A stretch of DNA of 64,000 bases from a virus: IMG/VR virus record IMGVR_UViG_3300042522_000700, positions 1 through 64,000 of that record; one strand, written 5' to 3'. The notes under the pieces were generated by a model. The model had not been told where the DNA came from and did not search any database. It saw nothing but the letters and a program-made list of their open reading frames with translations. Positions 8,309-14,431 of the stretch are shown one piece after another (the first letter of the stretch is position 1; the number at the start of each line of letters is the position of its first letter). The translations under genes were made by a program, and so were the position numbers.

Positions 8309-9032
8309 ACAAATACATCAAATCTATCACGTAGCAAGGTGTGGTTCTACACTAATGACCTCATTGCTATCTACAGTATGTAAAGCATATGCTGAACCAT
8401 CATGGGCAAAGTCTTTATTGATTGGAATAGATCCATATAAAAACATAGAAAATTTCTATGGGTCTGTTGTTAAGTTTCCAAGCATGACTACTTGCTTTGA
8501 AACAAACTTTCCTGGCAATAAAGTATTTTTATACAGACCTTTAGCACAACATCTATGTAAAATTAAATCTGTTGATCCTATGTGGATTAAACAAAGATTA
8601 CCTAAGACAGATTATATTCTAAAAAATCATAATCACCCAGCAATTAATTGGAAACCAAAAGATGAACTTGATAAAGTAACATACGTTTGGTTGTATAGCG
8701 TATTTCGTATGTTAGATAGTTCAAATGTTTTGTGGATAACTACGAATGATTTTTTACAAGATAAAAAAGAAACTTTGAAGAAGGTATGTAATCACTTTAA
8801 CTTACCAGAAGTAACCGACTTTTCTTTCTGTGATATTGATGTGAAAAAAACAAGATTAAATGGAAGAGATGATACTGTTATTGATACGTTCAATCAAACA
8901 GAACATATAGAATATACTTTTCCTTCATATGGATTGATTGAAACTACTATGTCTTTGTATGATTTAGACATACAAAAAAGAGTTGAGAAAATAGAAAATC
9001 TATTTCCCCAACTCAAAGATTATTTGTATTAA
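8301..9032 (+). CDS. Sulfotransferase-like protein
   Basis: This 243-aa protein starts MSEQIHQIYHVARCGST. The N-terminal loop ARCGSTLMTSLL resembles the 5'-phosphosulfate-binding loop of PAPS sulfotransferases. The C-terminal stretch VLWITTNDFLQDKKETLKKV followed by HFNLPE fits the usual end of that fold. The start at 8301 overlaps the oxygenase stop by 8 nt; another in-frame ATG lies at 8292. It is last in the plus-strand fibre operon, and convergent to the hli cluster. Sulfation of a surface glycan is plausible but unproven. Confidence 0.65.
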   Translation: MSEQIHQIYHVARCGSTLMTSLLSTVCKAYAEPSWAKSLLIGIDPYKNIENFYGSVVKFPSMTTCFETNFPGNKVFLYRPLAQHLCKIKSVDPMWIKQRLPKTDYILKNHNHPAINWKPKDELDKVTYVWLYSVFRMLDSSNVLWITTNDFLQDKKETLKKVCNHFNLPEVTDFSFCDIDVKKTRLNGRDDTVIDTFNQTEHIEYTFPSYGLIETTMSLYDLDIQKRVEKIENLFPQLKDYLY

Positions 9033-9036
9033 GTTA

Positions 9037-9152
9037 TCACCAGATGCCTGGAATAATTTGTCCAGTGGTGAAGTAAGTTCCTACAGCAATTACAAATCCA
9101 AGCATTGCCAGACGAGCGTTGAGGATCTCAGCCTCAGGGGTCCATCCAAATT

Positions 9153-9156
<4 letters not shown>
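9037..9156 (-). CDS. hli: High-light-inducible protein, short form
   Basis: This 39-aa protein has the chlorophyll-binding core EILNARLAMLGFV of Hli/ELIP proteins inside a single membrane helix. Hli proteins bind chlorophyll and carotenoid in the thylakoid and protect photosystem II. Many cyanophages carry them. The ATG overlaps the stop of the upstream small gene (ATGA), the last step of a coupled cluster of four genes that includes ferredoxin. Confidence 0.9.
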
Positions 9157-9690
<534 letters not shown>

Positions 9691-9703
9691 TGTCAATCAA
9701 ATG

Positions 9704-9913
9704 TCAGAGAATGCCAAAAAACAGTTTGCCAGTGGCAACGTAGGACACGATGCCAGCAATAAATCCTAGCATAGCCCAGCGCCCGTTGGCAAGCTCTGCT
9801 CGTTCGTTGTGGGTCATCATGCCATACTTGATGGCATCCTCATCAGAAATATACATTTTTGGTTCACGAGCAAACAGATTTTGTTGTCCATGCTCATTAG
9901 TCGTTACGGTCAT
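9704..9913 (-). CDS. hli: High-light-inducible protein, long form
   Basis: This 69-aa protein has a soluble N-terminal half and then ERAELANGRWAMLGFIAG, the canonical Hli/CAB chlorophyll-binding motif, inside a membrane helix. It would act in thylakoid photoprotection. It is 13 nt upstream of the 28-aa membrane peptide and probably heads the hli-petF-hli operon. A consensus sigma-70 promoter at 9940-9968 precedes it. Confidence 0.93.
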   Translation of the reverse strand: MTVTTNEHGQQNLFAREPKMYISDEDAIKYGMMTHNERAELANGRWAMLGFIAGIVSYVATGKLFFGIL

Positions 9914-9939
9914 CTTGTTGTATTACGAATTGTTACAAT

Positions 9940-9968
9940 AGTATATATGAAAAAAGGGGGTCTGTCAA
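9940..9968 (-). promoter_or_regulatory. Sigma-70 promoter of the hli-petF operon, embedded in a terminator
   Basis: On the minus strand TTGACA (9968-9963) and TATACT (9945-9940) are 17 nt apart. The -35 box lies in the loop of the intrinsic terminator of the upstream porin-like gene. Confidence 0.75.
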
Positions 9969-9974
9969 CCCCCC
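9950..9974 (-). terminator. Intrinsic terminator of the porin-like gene
   Basis: The minus strand reads a G run, loop TTGACAGA, CCCCC and then six T, 12 nt after the stop of the porin-like gene. The loop contains the -35 box of the next promoter. Confidence 0.85.
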
Positions 9975-9986
9975 ATTGTTATAAAA

Positions 9987-10865
9987 TCAGAACTTGATAC
10001 CGAGACCAGTGGTGAACACAGGAGAATAAGTTCCGTTGGTAGCACCATAACTGTTAGTAGCGTTGGTGGTAGGGAACTTCAGATCAGCAAAACCAACCAG
10101 AGAGTTAGTGATACGACCTTCTACACCCAGAGCAAGAACAACTTGACCACGATCTCCTACAGCAGACTGGAAGTTTGCTTGAGTATCGTTAGCGAAAGGA
10201 ACTTGATAACCAACACCAGTGTAGATGTTTGCTCGGCTTACACCAGAAGCAGCACGAGAAATACTCCAGTCATATGACAGCAGAGCACCACCAGCAGTAC
10301 CGATGTTGCTGTTAGGACCAGCAACAGCATTCAGGTAAGGACGAATCGACACAGCATTCTGATTGCTGAAAGTCTTAGCAGCATAACGTGCTTGAAGAGT
10401 AGCACCAGAGATAGTACGATTGGAGGTATAACCACCACCATCAACACCTTGCTTGTTCAGAAGAACACCAAGACCAAGGTAGTTACCAACGCCTTGTGCT
10501 TTCTGAGCAGCAGCAACTTCAAGGGCGGTTACACGGGCATTAGTAGCACCAATTTCTTTGGCAAACTCAGCACGAAGAGCAGCAGCAAGAGCAGCATCAG
10601 CAGCACTTTGAAACTCACTAATACGATCCAGACAAGCATTAGTCAGAGCAGCCAGTTCGGCACGGGTAGCAGGTTGACCAGGCTGGAAGGTGCCATTGGG
10701 ATAACCAGCAACACAACCATAACGCTCAACCAGATTGGTGATCGCTTGATACGACCACTGGGTAGGTTGAACATCACTCAGTTGCTTTACACTGGTCACT
10801 TGTGCCATAGCAGGAGCAGCAGTAGCAGCAACAGCGGCGGCAGCAATAAAAGAACGAATCATCAT
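9987..10865 (-). CDS. SLH-domain outer-membrane porin-like protein
   Basis: This 292-aa protein has a Sec signal peptide (MIRSFIAAAAVAATAAPAMA), then an S-layer homology domain (LSDVQPTQWSYQAITNLVER, GYPNGTFQPGQPATRAELAA). A short Ala-rich helical linker follows, then about 150 residues of alternating strands ending GLGIKF, an outer-membrane beta-barrel signal. This is the plan of cyanobacterial SomA/SomB porins in shortened form. It looks host-derived. Its role in a phage is unknown; envelope change or superinfection exclusion is possible. An ATG at 10862 is an equally good start. Confidence 0.75.
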   Translation of the reverse strand: MMIRSFIAAAAVAATAAPAMAQVTSVKQLSDVQPTQWSYQAITNLVERYGCVAGYPNGTFQPGQPATRAELAALTNACLDRISEFQSAADAALAAALRAEFAKEIGATNARVTALEVAAAQKAQGVGNYLGLGVLLNKQGVDGGGYTSNRTISGATLQARYAAKTFSNQNAVSIRPYLNAVAGPNSNIGTAGGALLSYDWSISRAASGVSRANIYTGVGYQVPFANDTQANFQSAVGDRGQVVLALGVEGRITNSLVGFADLKFPTTNATNSYGATNGTYSPVFTTGLGIKF

Positions 10866-10891
10866 AGTATTGTATAATTAACTACAAGGTT

Positions 10892-10899
10892 TATTTAGT
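10892..10899 (-). promoter_or_regulatory. Possible late promoter of the porin-like gene
   Basis: The minus strand reads ACTAAATA, two bases from the late consensus, about 27 nt before the start codon. Confidence 0.35.
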
Positions 10900-10907
10900 A
10901 GCCCTTT

Positions 10908-10927
10908 GTAAAGTTTTACAACTTTAC
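10908..10927 (-). other. Hairpin between tRNA-Gly and the porin-like gene
   Basis: GTAAAGT and ACTTTAC form a perfect 7-bp inverted repeat with a 6-nt loop. It has no T tract, so it may be a processing or 3' end signal for the tRNA transcript. Confidence 0.5.
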
Positions 10928-10933
10928 GGGCAA

Positions 10934-11004
10934 GCGGAATAGGGGATTCGAACCCCTGACATCCTACTTGGAAGGAAGGCGCTCTACCGCTGAGCTAATT
11001 CCGC
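10934..11004 (-). tRNA. tRNA-Gly (anticodon TCC)
   Basis: A full cloverleaf is visible on the minus strand: acceptor GCGGAAT/ATTCCGC, D arm GCTCAGCGGTAGAGC, anticodon loop CTTCCAA, T arm AGGGGTTCGAATCCCCT. The 3' CCA is not encoded. Confidence 0.95.
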
Positions 11005-11155
11005 AGGGTGGGGATGGTCAATCCCCTGTGAGCAGGCTCGCCACTTGCCCTTTGACTGGAGGCAAGAAACCAGGCGGAGAAAGAATTCCCCATCCGCACC
11101 ACCAATTTTTTAGAGAAATTGGAAACTCATCGAGGGGGTTTCCCGACCAGGGTTT
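11005..11155 (-). other. Intergenic block with five successive strong hairpins
   Basis: No gene is seen here. Read on the minus strand it holds GGAAAC/GTTTCC, CCAATT/AATTGG, GCGGA/TCCGC, CTTGCC/GGCAAG and GGGGAT/ATCCCC, each able to fold locally. The block lies just upstream of tRNA-Gly in the same transcript and does not form a cloverleaf itself. It may be a non-coding RNA or the remains of tRNA genes. Confidence 0.45.
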
Positions 11156-11356
11156 TTAGAGACTCTCCATGTCTAATTGAAGAATTAAATCTTCATAAGC
11201 TGCTTCAACAGCAGCATCAAGATCCTCATAAGGACCGTGATTGACATCATTATACACGTAGTAGAATTTTTTGTCAATCTCTTTCACACTGTAATACGTA
11301 ATCACTTTGTCACCATTGTCGAGTTCTTCGACAAATCTCATATTAACTGCCAGCAT
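11156..11356 (-). CDS. Small hypothetical protein in the tRNA region
   Basis: The 66-aa protein is acidic (NDVNHGPYEDLDAAVEAAYE) with an N-terminal strand pair (ELDNGDKVITYYSVKEIDK). An in-frame ATG at 11341 would remove five residues. It has no signal peptide or membrane segment. The family is not recognised. It is one of several short genes scattered among the tRNAs and probably co-transcribed with them. Confidence 0.6.
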   Translation of the reverse strand: MLAVNMRFVEELDNGDKVITYYSVKEIDKKFYYVYNDVNHGPYEDLDAAVEAAYEDLILQLDMESL

Positions 11357-11400
11357 AATCTACAGAGGGTAAGTTGACTCCACCAGAGCAAGTTTAAAGT

Positions 11401-11640
11401 CTAGCCCAGACCAGTGAATGAAATTACATCATCGTTCATAGAACTACCATAATAACTACAAGGAATATGATTACCAATAGTAAACATATTTTTATTAGTT
11501 TCAGTAATCTGAATACTTACAAGTTTGTTATAAGCATCAAACAAATCACTGACGGCAGTTTCATTTTTATCTTGAAGTGCTGTAATGAGTGCTTTACTCA
11601 CAGCATCTTTTGCTGTTTCAATCTGTGATTTCAGGGACAT
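11401..11640 (-). CDS. Small hypothetical protein
   Basis: This 79-aa protein starts MSLKSQIETAKDAV and has two helices followed by a Ser/Asn-rich tail. The ATG at 11640 lies inside the end of the upstream antitoxin-like gene (22-nt overlap) and is preceded by a GAGAAAAA stretch. It resembles no toxin that I know, although its position after an antitoxin-like gene invites the question. Function is unknown. Confidence 0.6.
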   Translation of the reverse strand: MSLKSQIETAKDAVSKALITALQDKNETAVSDLFDAYNKLVSIQITETNKNMFTIGNHIPCSYYGSSMNDDVISFTGLG

Positions 11641-11812
11641 AATTTTTCTCAATAACGTCAGTAAATAAATCTTTTAGATCGTCTTCAACTGGAGTCATTA
11701 CAACACCACGACCATCTGGCATTCGAATTAAAAATAATTCTTTATGTTTTTCAACCCGATCCATATAAGCATCGAAGTTGTCTTCAAATTCTTGTTGTGT
11801 AATTTCAATCAT
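11618..11812 (-). CDS. Phd/YefM antitoxin-like small protein
   Basis: The 64-aa protein MIEITQQEFEDNFDAYMDRV...FLIRMPDGRGVVM has the N-terminal strand-helix-strand of Phd/YefM antitoxins, which bind DNA and neutralise a toxin through their C-terminus. The C-terminal tail is acidic and short. No RelE, Doc or other toxin follows, so it may act alone, for example as an anti-toxin against host systems. That is inference. An upstream in-frame extension to 11860 overlaps tRNA-Pro and is not used. Confidence 0.6.
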   Translation of the reverse strand: MIEITQQEFEDNFDAYMDRVEKHKELFLIRMPDGRGVVMTPVEDDLKDLFTDVIEKNYVPEITD

Positions 11813-11830
11813 AGTATGTCGTAATGACAA

Positions 11831-11904
11831 TCGGAATGACAGGATTCGAACCTGCGACATCTCGCTCCCAAAGCGAGTGCTCTACCAAACTGAGCTACAT
11901 TCCG
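11831..11904 (-). tRNA. tRNA-Pro (anticodon TGG)
   Basis: The minus strand shows acceptor CGGAATG/CATTCCG, D arm GCTCAGTTTGGTAGAGC, anticodon stem CTCGC/GCGAG with loop TTTGGGA, and T arm GCAGGTTCGAATCCTGT. The 3' CCA is not encoded. Confidence 0.95.
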
Positions 11905-11956
11905 TTAGGTTTCCGATGTATGATCATGATACCACAGATCGGGGGAATGATCAATA

Positions 11957-11990
11957 GAGAACCCATTAGCGATACTAATAGTGGGTTCTC
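11957..11990. other. Perfect 9-bp inverted repeat
   Basis: GAGAACCCA and TGGGTTCTC flank a 16-nt loop between the zinc-ribbon gene and tRNA-Pro. There is no T run, so it could be an RNA processing signal rather than a terminator. Confidence 0.5.
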
Positions 11991-12013
11991 CATCACGGTG
12001 ACAATCAAATGTC

Positions 12014-12265
12014 TCATCGTACTTCAAAATCCAATTTACGAACTTTACGCTGCTTTCGTTGTTCCTGAAACTGTAGATCCTGTTTCGTCAAAACGGAATC
12101 TGGGCGCTTGGACTTGGCCCCCGAGATTATTTCTACAAGGCTGAGATCCACTCCACTGATATTGCCACCACGGATGCTCGTAAGGTTGGGGCATTGGCAG
12201 CATCTGAGTTGGGAAGGGTGCTCCTCTAATTGCTTCCCGCAATTCTTGCATCTGACTATTAACAT
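12014..12265 (-). CDS. Small zinc-ribbon protein
   Basis: This 83-aa protein opens with RCKNCGKQL and RCCQCP, giving two CxxC knuckles 16 residues apart. It ends in a basic segment (QEQRKQRKVRKLDFEVR). The pattern matches a small conserved cyanophage protein that I know only as hypothetical. An AAAGG stretch about 11 nt before the ATG can serve as ribosome binding site. Most of its length is overlapped in another frame by the 89-aa reading frame starting at 12314. Confidence 0.7.
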   Translation of the reverse strand: MLIVRCKNCGKQLEEHPSQLRCCQCPNLTSIRGGNISGVDLSLVEIISGAKSKRPDSVLTKQDLQFQEQRKQRKVRKLDFEVR

Positions 12266-12314
12266 CTTTTAACATCCTTTTGATATCTTTCAGTTCACTT
12301 TGAATTTCTTCCAT
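12045..12314 (-). CDS. Coiled-coil reading frame overprinting the zinc-ribbon gene
   Basis: This 89-aa frame starts MEEIQSELKDIKRMLKD, continues as a heptad-like helix to about residue 30, then becomes Pro, Gln, Met and Trp rich. Only the first 16 codons are free of overlap; 221 nt are shared with the zinc-ribbon gene. The N-terminus looks protein-like. No Shine-Dalgarno sequence is seen, because an AATAAATA late-promoter-like string sits directly before the ATG. It may be a real overprinted gene or a chance open frame. Confidence 0.4.
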   Translation of the reverse strand: MEEIQSELKDIKRMLKDVNSQMQELREAIRGAPFPTQMLPMPQPYEHPWWQYQWSGSQPCRNNLGGQVQAPRFRFDETGSTVSGTTKAA

Positions 12315-12332
12315 AGTTATTTATTAGTATAA

Positions 12333-12404
12333 TGGGCGATACTGGATTCGAACCAGTGACCATCTCCGTGTAAAGGAGGTGCGCTACCGCTGCGCTAATC
12401 GCCC
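12333..12404 (-). tRNA. tRNA-Val (anticodon TAC)
   Basis: The minus strand shows acceptor GGGCGAT/ATCGCCC, D arm GCGCAGCGGTAGCGC, anticodon stem CTCC/GGAG with loop TTTACAC, and T arm ACTGGTTCGAATCCAGT. The 3' CCA is not encoded. Confidence 0.95.
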
Positions 12405-12430
12405 TTATTTAAATTGGGGTTAATCCCCAA

Positions 12431-12504
12431 CGGGTTAGGAGGGACTCGAACCCCCGACCAATTCATTAGAAGTGAATTGCTCTATCCATCTGAGCTACTA
12501 ACCC
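12431..12504 (-). tRNA. tRNA-Arg (anticodon TCT)
   Basis: The minus strand shows acceptor GGGTTAG/CTAACCC, D arm GCTCAGATGGATAGAGC, anticodon loop CTTCTAA and T arm GGGGGTTCGAGTCCCTC. It reads AGA and AGG codons, which are common in AT-rich phage genes. It is the first tRNA downstream of the promoter at 12517-12546. Confidence 0.95.
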
Positions 12505-12514
12505 AATCACTCAT

Positions 12515-12916
12515 CTAGTCTACCATACCCGATGGGCAGTTGTCAACCCATGGGGAACAGATTCGGATTTCTCCTCCGAGTGCTTGACATTCAGGAGTGT
12601 AGCACACCGAGATGTCTACTGGTTTCTCTGAGCGTCGTGGCGATGGCATTCTAACACGTCCATCGTCTCCTGTCAAGCGTTCATACTCAGCAATTGCTTT
12701 GTCAACGTCACGCTTAACTCTATTGTCTAAAAGTTTAGGATCTTTGATAATGTATTCGTTCAATTCAGTATTTGGAAAATACTTTCGTTGGATTTCGTCA
12801 AGTAGGTCATAAAGATGTTTCTCATCAATACCTGTACATTTTGAAAGAGATGCTACTATTGTTGTTAATGTAATGCCAATGATGGCAAACCTAATTGTTT
12901 TTTGTTTAAGGTTCAT
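12515..12916 (-). CDS. Membrane-anchored hypothetical protein
   Basis: This 133-aa protein starts MNLKQKTIRFAIIGITLTTI with one N-terminal membrane helix or uncleaved signal anchor. A charged helical part follows, then a Cys-bearing tail (CYTPECQ, RICSPWVDNC). It probably sits in the inner membrane facing the periplasm. It follows rlpA, so an envelope or lysis role is possible. The ATG directly follows the T run of the rlpA terminator, and its only SD-like purines are in the hairpin. A longer start at 12946 would lie inside that hairpin. Confidence 0.6.
   Translation of the reverse strand: MNLKQKTIRFAIIGITLTTIVASLSKCTGIDEKHLYDLLDEIQRKYFPNTELNEYIIKDPKLLDNRVKRDVDKAIAEYERLTGDDGRVRMPSPRRSEKPVDISVCYTPECQALGGEIRICSPWVDNCPSGMVD
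12517..12546 (-). promoter_or_regulatory. Sigma-70 promoter of the tRNA cluster
   Basis: On the minus strand TTGACA (12546-12541) and TAGACT (12522-12517) are separated by 18 nt, about 12 nt before tRNA-Arg. It overlaps the 3' end of the membrane protein gene. Confidence 0.55.
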
Positions 12917-12944
12917 AAAAAAGGGGAGGTCTGCAGCACTCCCC
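12917..12944 (-). terminator. Terminator of the rlpA-like gene
   Basis: The minus strand reads GGGGAG, a 10-nt loop, CTCCCC and TTTTTT, 16 nt after the rlpA-like stop. The next ATG follows at once. Confidence 0.85.
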
Positions 12945-12946
12945 AT

Positions 12947-12954
12947 TATTTATG
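12947..12954 (-). promoter_or_regulatory. Late promoter abutting the terminator
   Basis: The minus strand reads CATAAATA. Standard late spacing puts the start at 12941, inside the 5' arm of the hairpin, so late transcripts would lack half of that arm. Confidence 0.55.
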
Positions 12955-12960
12955 GTGTTG

Positions 12961-13323
12961 TCAGACCCGTGAATAACAGATGCTAGCTACACCTTGACTT
13001 GGAGAAGCAATTGTGGAAAATGCTCCATAAGACAAATCTAGATCTCTACCACCTACATAGGGACCACGATCATTCACACGCACAATCACTGATTTACCAT
13101 TTCGTTGATTAGTCACTCTTAACCTTGTTCCGAATGGCAACCACTTATGTGCTACCGATTTTCCATAAGCATTGTATCTTTCGCCATTGGCAGTTGTCTG
13201 CCCGTGATATCCGTCACCGATTCCATAATGAGAGGCGAGGGAACATCCGCTCGCTGCCTTTACTTGAAGGGGTGCTAGTCCTACAGCGGCAATGGCAAAA
13301 ATTGAAAGGGTTTTAAAAAGCAT
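12961..13323 (-). CDS. RlpA-like double-psi beta-barrel protein
   Basis: This 120-aa secreted protein has signal peptide MLFKTLSIFAIAAVGLAPLQ ending near VKA-A. A compact RlpA domain follows: ASHYG, NGERYN, LPFGTRLRVTN, VRVNDRGPYVGGRDLDLS. RlpA proteins are periplasmic lytic transglycosylases acting on denuded peptidoglycan. The conserved Asp in RDLDLS and the His in the domain start support activity. It could help lysis or local wall opening together with the endolysin at 13952-15132. It has its own sigma-70 promoter and a folded leader. Confidence 0.85.
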   Translation of the reverse strand: MLFKTLSIFAIAAVGLAPLQVKAASGCSLASHYGIGDGYHGQTTANGERYNAYGKSVAHKWLPFGTRLRVTNQRNGKSVIVRVNDRGPYVGGRDLDLSYGAFSTIASPSQGVASICYSRV

Positions 13324-13352
13324 TTAATTGAATAGAACTCTACATCCGTATA

Positions 13353-13389
13353 GAAAGGGGGTACACCCAACCTCTCGGAGGGCACTTTC
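13353..13389 (-). other. Folded element in the leader of the rlpA-like gene
   Basis: On the minus strand GAAAG/CTTTC encloses two small hairpins, CCTC-CGA-GAGG and GGG-TGTA-CCC, as a three-way junction about 30 nt before the rlpA start. It matches no riboswitch class that I can identify. Confidence 0.4.
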
Positions 13390-13422
13390 CACGGCTCTAA
13401 TTGTCACTCACGTTGTCATGAT

Positions 13423-13460
13423 ATGAGCTTTACAATTATTACAAACTGTAAAGCACTCAT
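13423..13460. repeat. Long inverted repeat downstream of the rlpA promoter
   Basis: ATGAG(C)TTTACA and TGTAAA(GCA)CTCAT form a 12-bp stem with a 2-nt bulge and a 12-nt loop. It begins one base after the -10 box of the minus promoter, a place for an operator or a 5' terminal hairpin. Confidence 0.6.
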
Positions 13461-13490
13461 ACTATAGCACCTATTTAGTCGTCTTGTCAA
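13461..13490 (-). promoter_or_regulatory. Sigma-70 promoter of the rlpA-like gene
   Basis: The minus strand reads TTGACA (13490-13485), 18 nt, TATAGT (13466-13461), preceded by a run of G as at 9969 and 41661. Confidence 0.65.
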
Positions 13491-13499
13491 CCCCCCCTG

Positions 13500-13507
13500 G
13501 ATAAATA
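13500..13507 (+). promoter_or_regulatory. Late promoter of the small plus-strand pair
   Basis: The plus strand reads GATAAATA, one base from the late consensus, 24 nt before the ATG at 13531. Confidence 0.55.
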
Positions 13508-13530
13508 TATTTGGTGGGGAACCCGAACGT

Positions 13531-13722
13531 ATGCCAAGAGAGTGGAACACTCCGATTAGGGAGCCATGGAATGCTCCTATACATAACACATTAAAAGCAA
13601 TTGATAATCACACTCAAGAATATTTCAAGAGTGGCGAGATTTGGCATCTACAAAAAGCAGATCAACTTAGGCAATATTTACACGAGTTGAAAACTTGGAT
13701 TCATAAACAAGAAGGAAGATGA
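13531..13722 (+). CDS. Small hypothetical protein
   Basis: This 63-aa protein MPREWNTPIREPWNAPIHNT is followed by a charged helix rich in His, Gln and Lys. It resembles a short protein conserved in cyanophages but without known function. Its stop overlaps the next start (ATGA), so the two are translated together. It is one of few plus-strand genes outside the fibre islands. Confidence 0.65.
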   Translation: MPREWNTPIREPWNAPIHNTLKAIDNHTQEYFKSGEIWHLQKADQLRQYLHELKTWIHKQEGR

Positions 13723-13955
13723 AAATACTAGACAAACTAATCATTATCATTGTTGTTTGTACTGTAGGATATGTTGGAATTACTTTTGTTAATTGTAACT
13801 ACATGGTTCCTGGATCAATTGAAAGTGCCAATGCAAAAGGCATATTAAAAAACCCCCCATCTATAAAGTGTGAGAACTCTATAGACAAAGGGTATAGTGC
13901 TTTGTTTACTATCTTTACAGCATTGCTTGGATTAAAAGCAAAGATGGAAGACTAA
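13719..13955 (+). CDS. Small protein with two membrane segments, possible holin-like
   Basis: The 78-aa protein has a hydrophobic helix at residues 3-25 (LDKLIIIIVVCTVGYVGITF) and a second, weaker one near the C-terminus (ALFTIFTALLGL). A polar, Cys-containing segment lies between them. The size and topology fit class II holins, and it is convergent with the endolysin gene (stops overlap). No family is recognised. The opposite strand means it would be expressed separately from the endolysin. Confidence 0.5.
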   Translation: MKILDKLIIIIVVCTVGYVGITFVNCNYMVPGSIESANAKGILKNPPSIKCENSIDKGYSALFTIFTALLGLKAKMED

Positions 13956-14431
13956 CTAATCCAAAGTTTACCTTCTGCTTTTCTTCTTCTTGCTAATCCT
14001 GCCTCTACATTACTACCAGGATTTCTATAAAGATAAAGAGCATCGGGTACTTTAGACCATTCTTTATTTTTTAATGTCCTTGTAATAGTATTGAAGTCAG
14101 GATGACCATAAAAATCTGCACCAAGATTGTAAGCAAAGCAAAGTAAAGCCCCCCTTTGATTGTCATTCATTTCCTCCCAGTATGGTATTTTGGCTAATTG
14201 TGGTAAAAATCTACGCTCGACATCATACATCAAATAATCATCTGCTTGCTGTTGAGTAATAAATTGTCCTAGCATAAAAGTAGATCCATCTGGTCTACGA
14301 GTACTGCCCCAACCTATAGTGATAGGAGCAGCACCTGTTTTAGGATCTGGATATGATTTTAAATGACAACCCTCAAACTCTTTAATAAGTGCTACTCCCT
14401 GTTGAGGAATAGCGGAAGCAACACTTTCTAC
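13952..14431 (-). CDS. GH24 lysozyme domain of the endolysin, in the -1 frame
   Basis: The frame open from 14431 to 13952 encodes a complete GH24 lysozyme. Near its start are KEFEGCHLKSYPDPKTG and ITIGWGS, giving the catalytic E-8aa-D and the Thr, and it ends with NQRGALLCFAYNLG and GLARRRKAE. There is no ATG, GTG or TTG before the catalytic Glu; the first ATG (14275) comes after the catalytic residues. The domain is therefore probably made only as a -1 fusion to the peptidase encoded upstream, giving 393 aa (234+159). The alternative is a frameshift mutation or a sequencing error in the A run. Confidence 0.8.
   Translation of the reverse strand, partial: VESVASAIPQQGVALIKEFEGCHLKSYPDPKTGAAPITIGWGSTRRPDGSTFMLGQFITQQQADDYLMYDVERRFLPQLAKIPYWEEMNDNQRGALLCFAYNLGADFYGHPDFNTITRTLKNKEWSKVPDALYLYRNPGSNVEAGLARRRKAEGKLWIS

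Noticed and set aside
10968-11159. Plus-strand 63-codon frame over tRNA-Gly and the hairpin block
   Set aside because: It reads through the antisense strand of a tRNA and has no plausible ribosome binding site. The sequence is better explained by RNA structure.
11824-12144. Plus-strand 106-codon frame starting inside tRNA-Pro
   Set aside because: It crosses the tRNA and the antisense of two minus-strand genes. The start MTGFEPATSRSQSE is a known artefact of translating antisense tRNA sequence.
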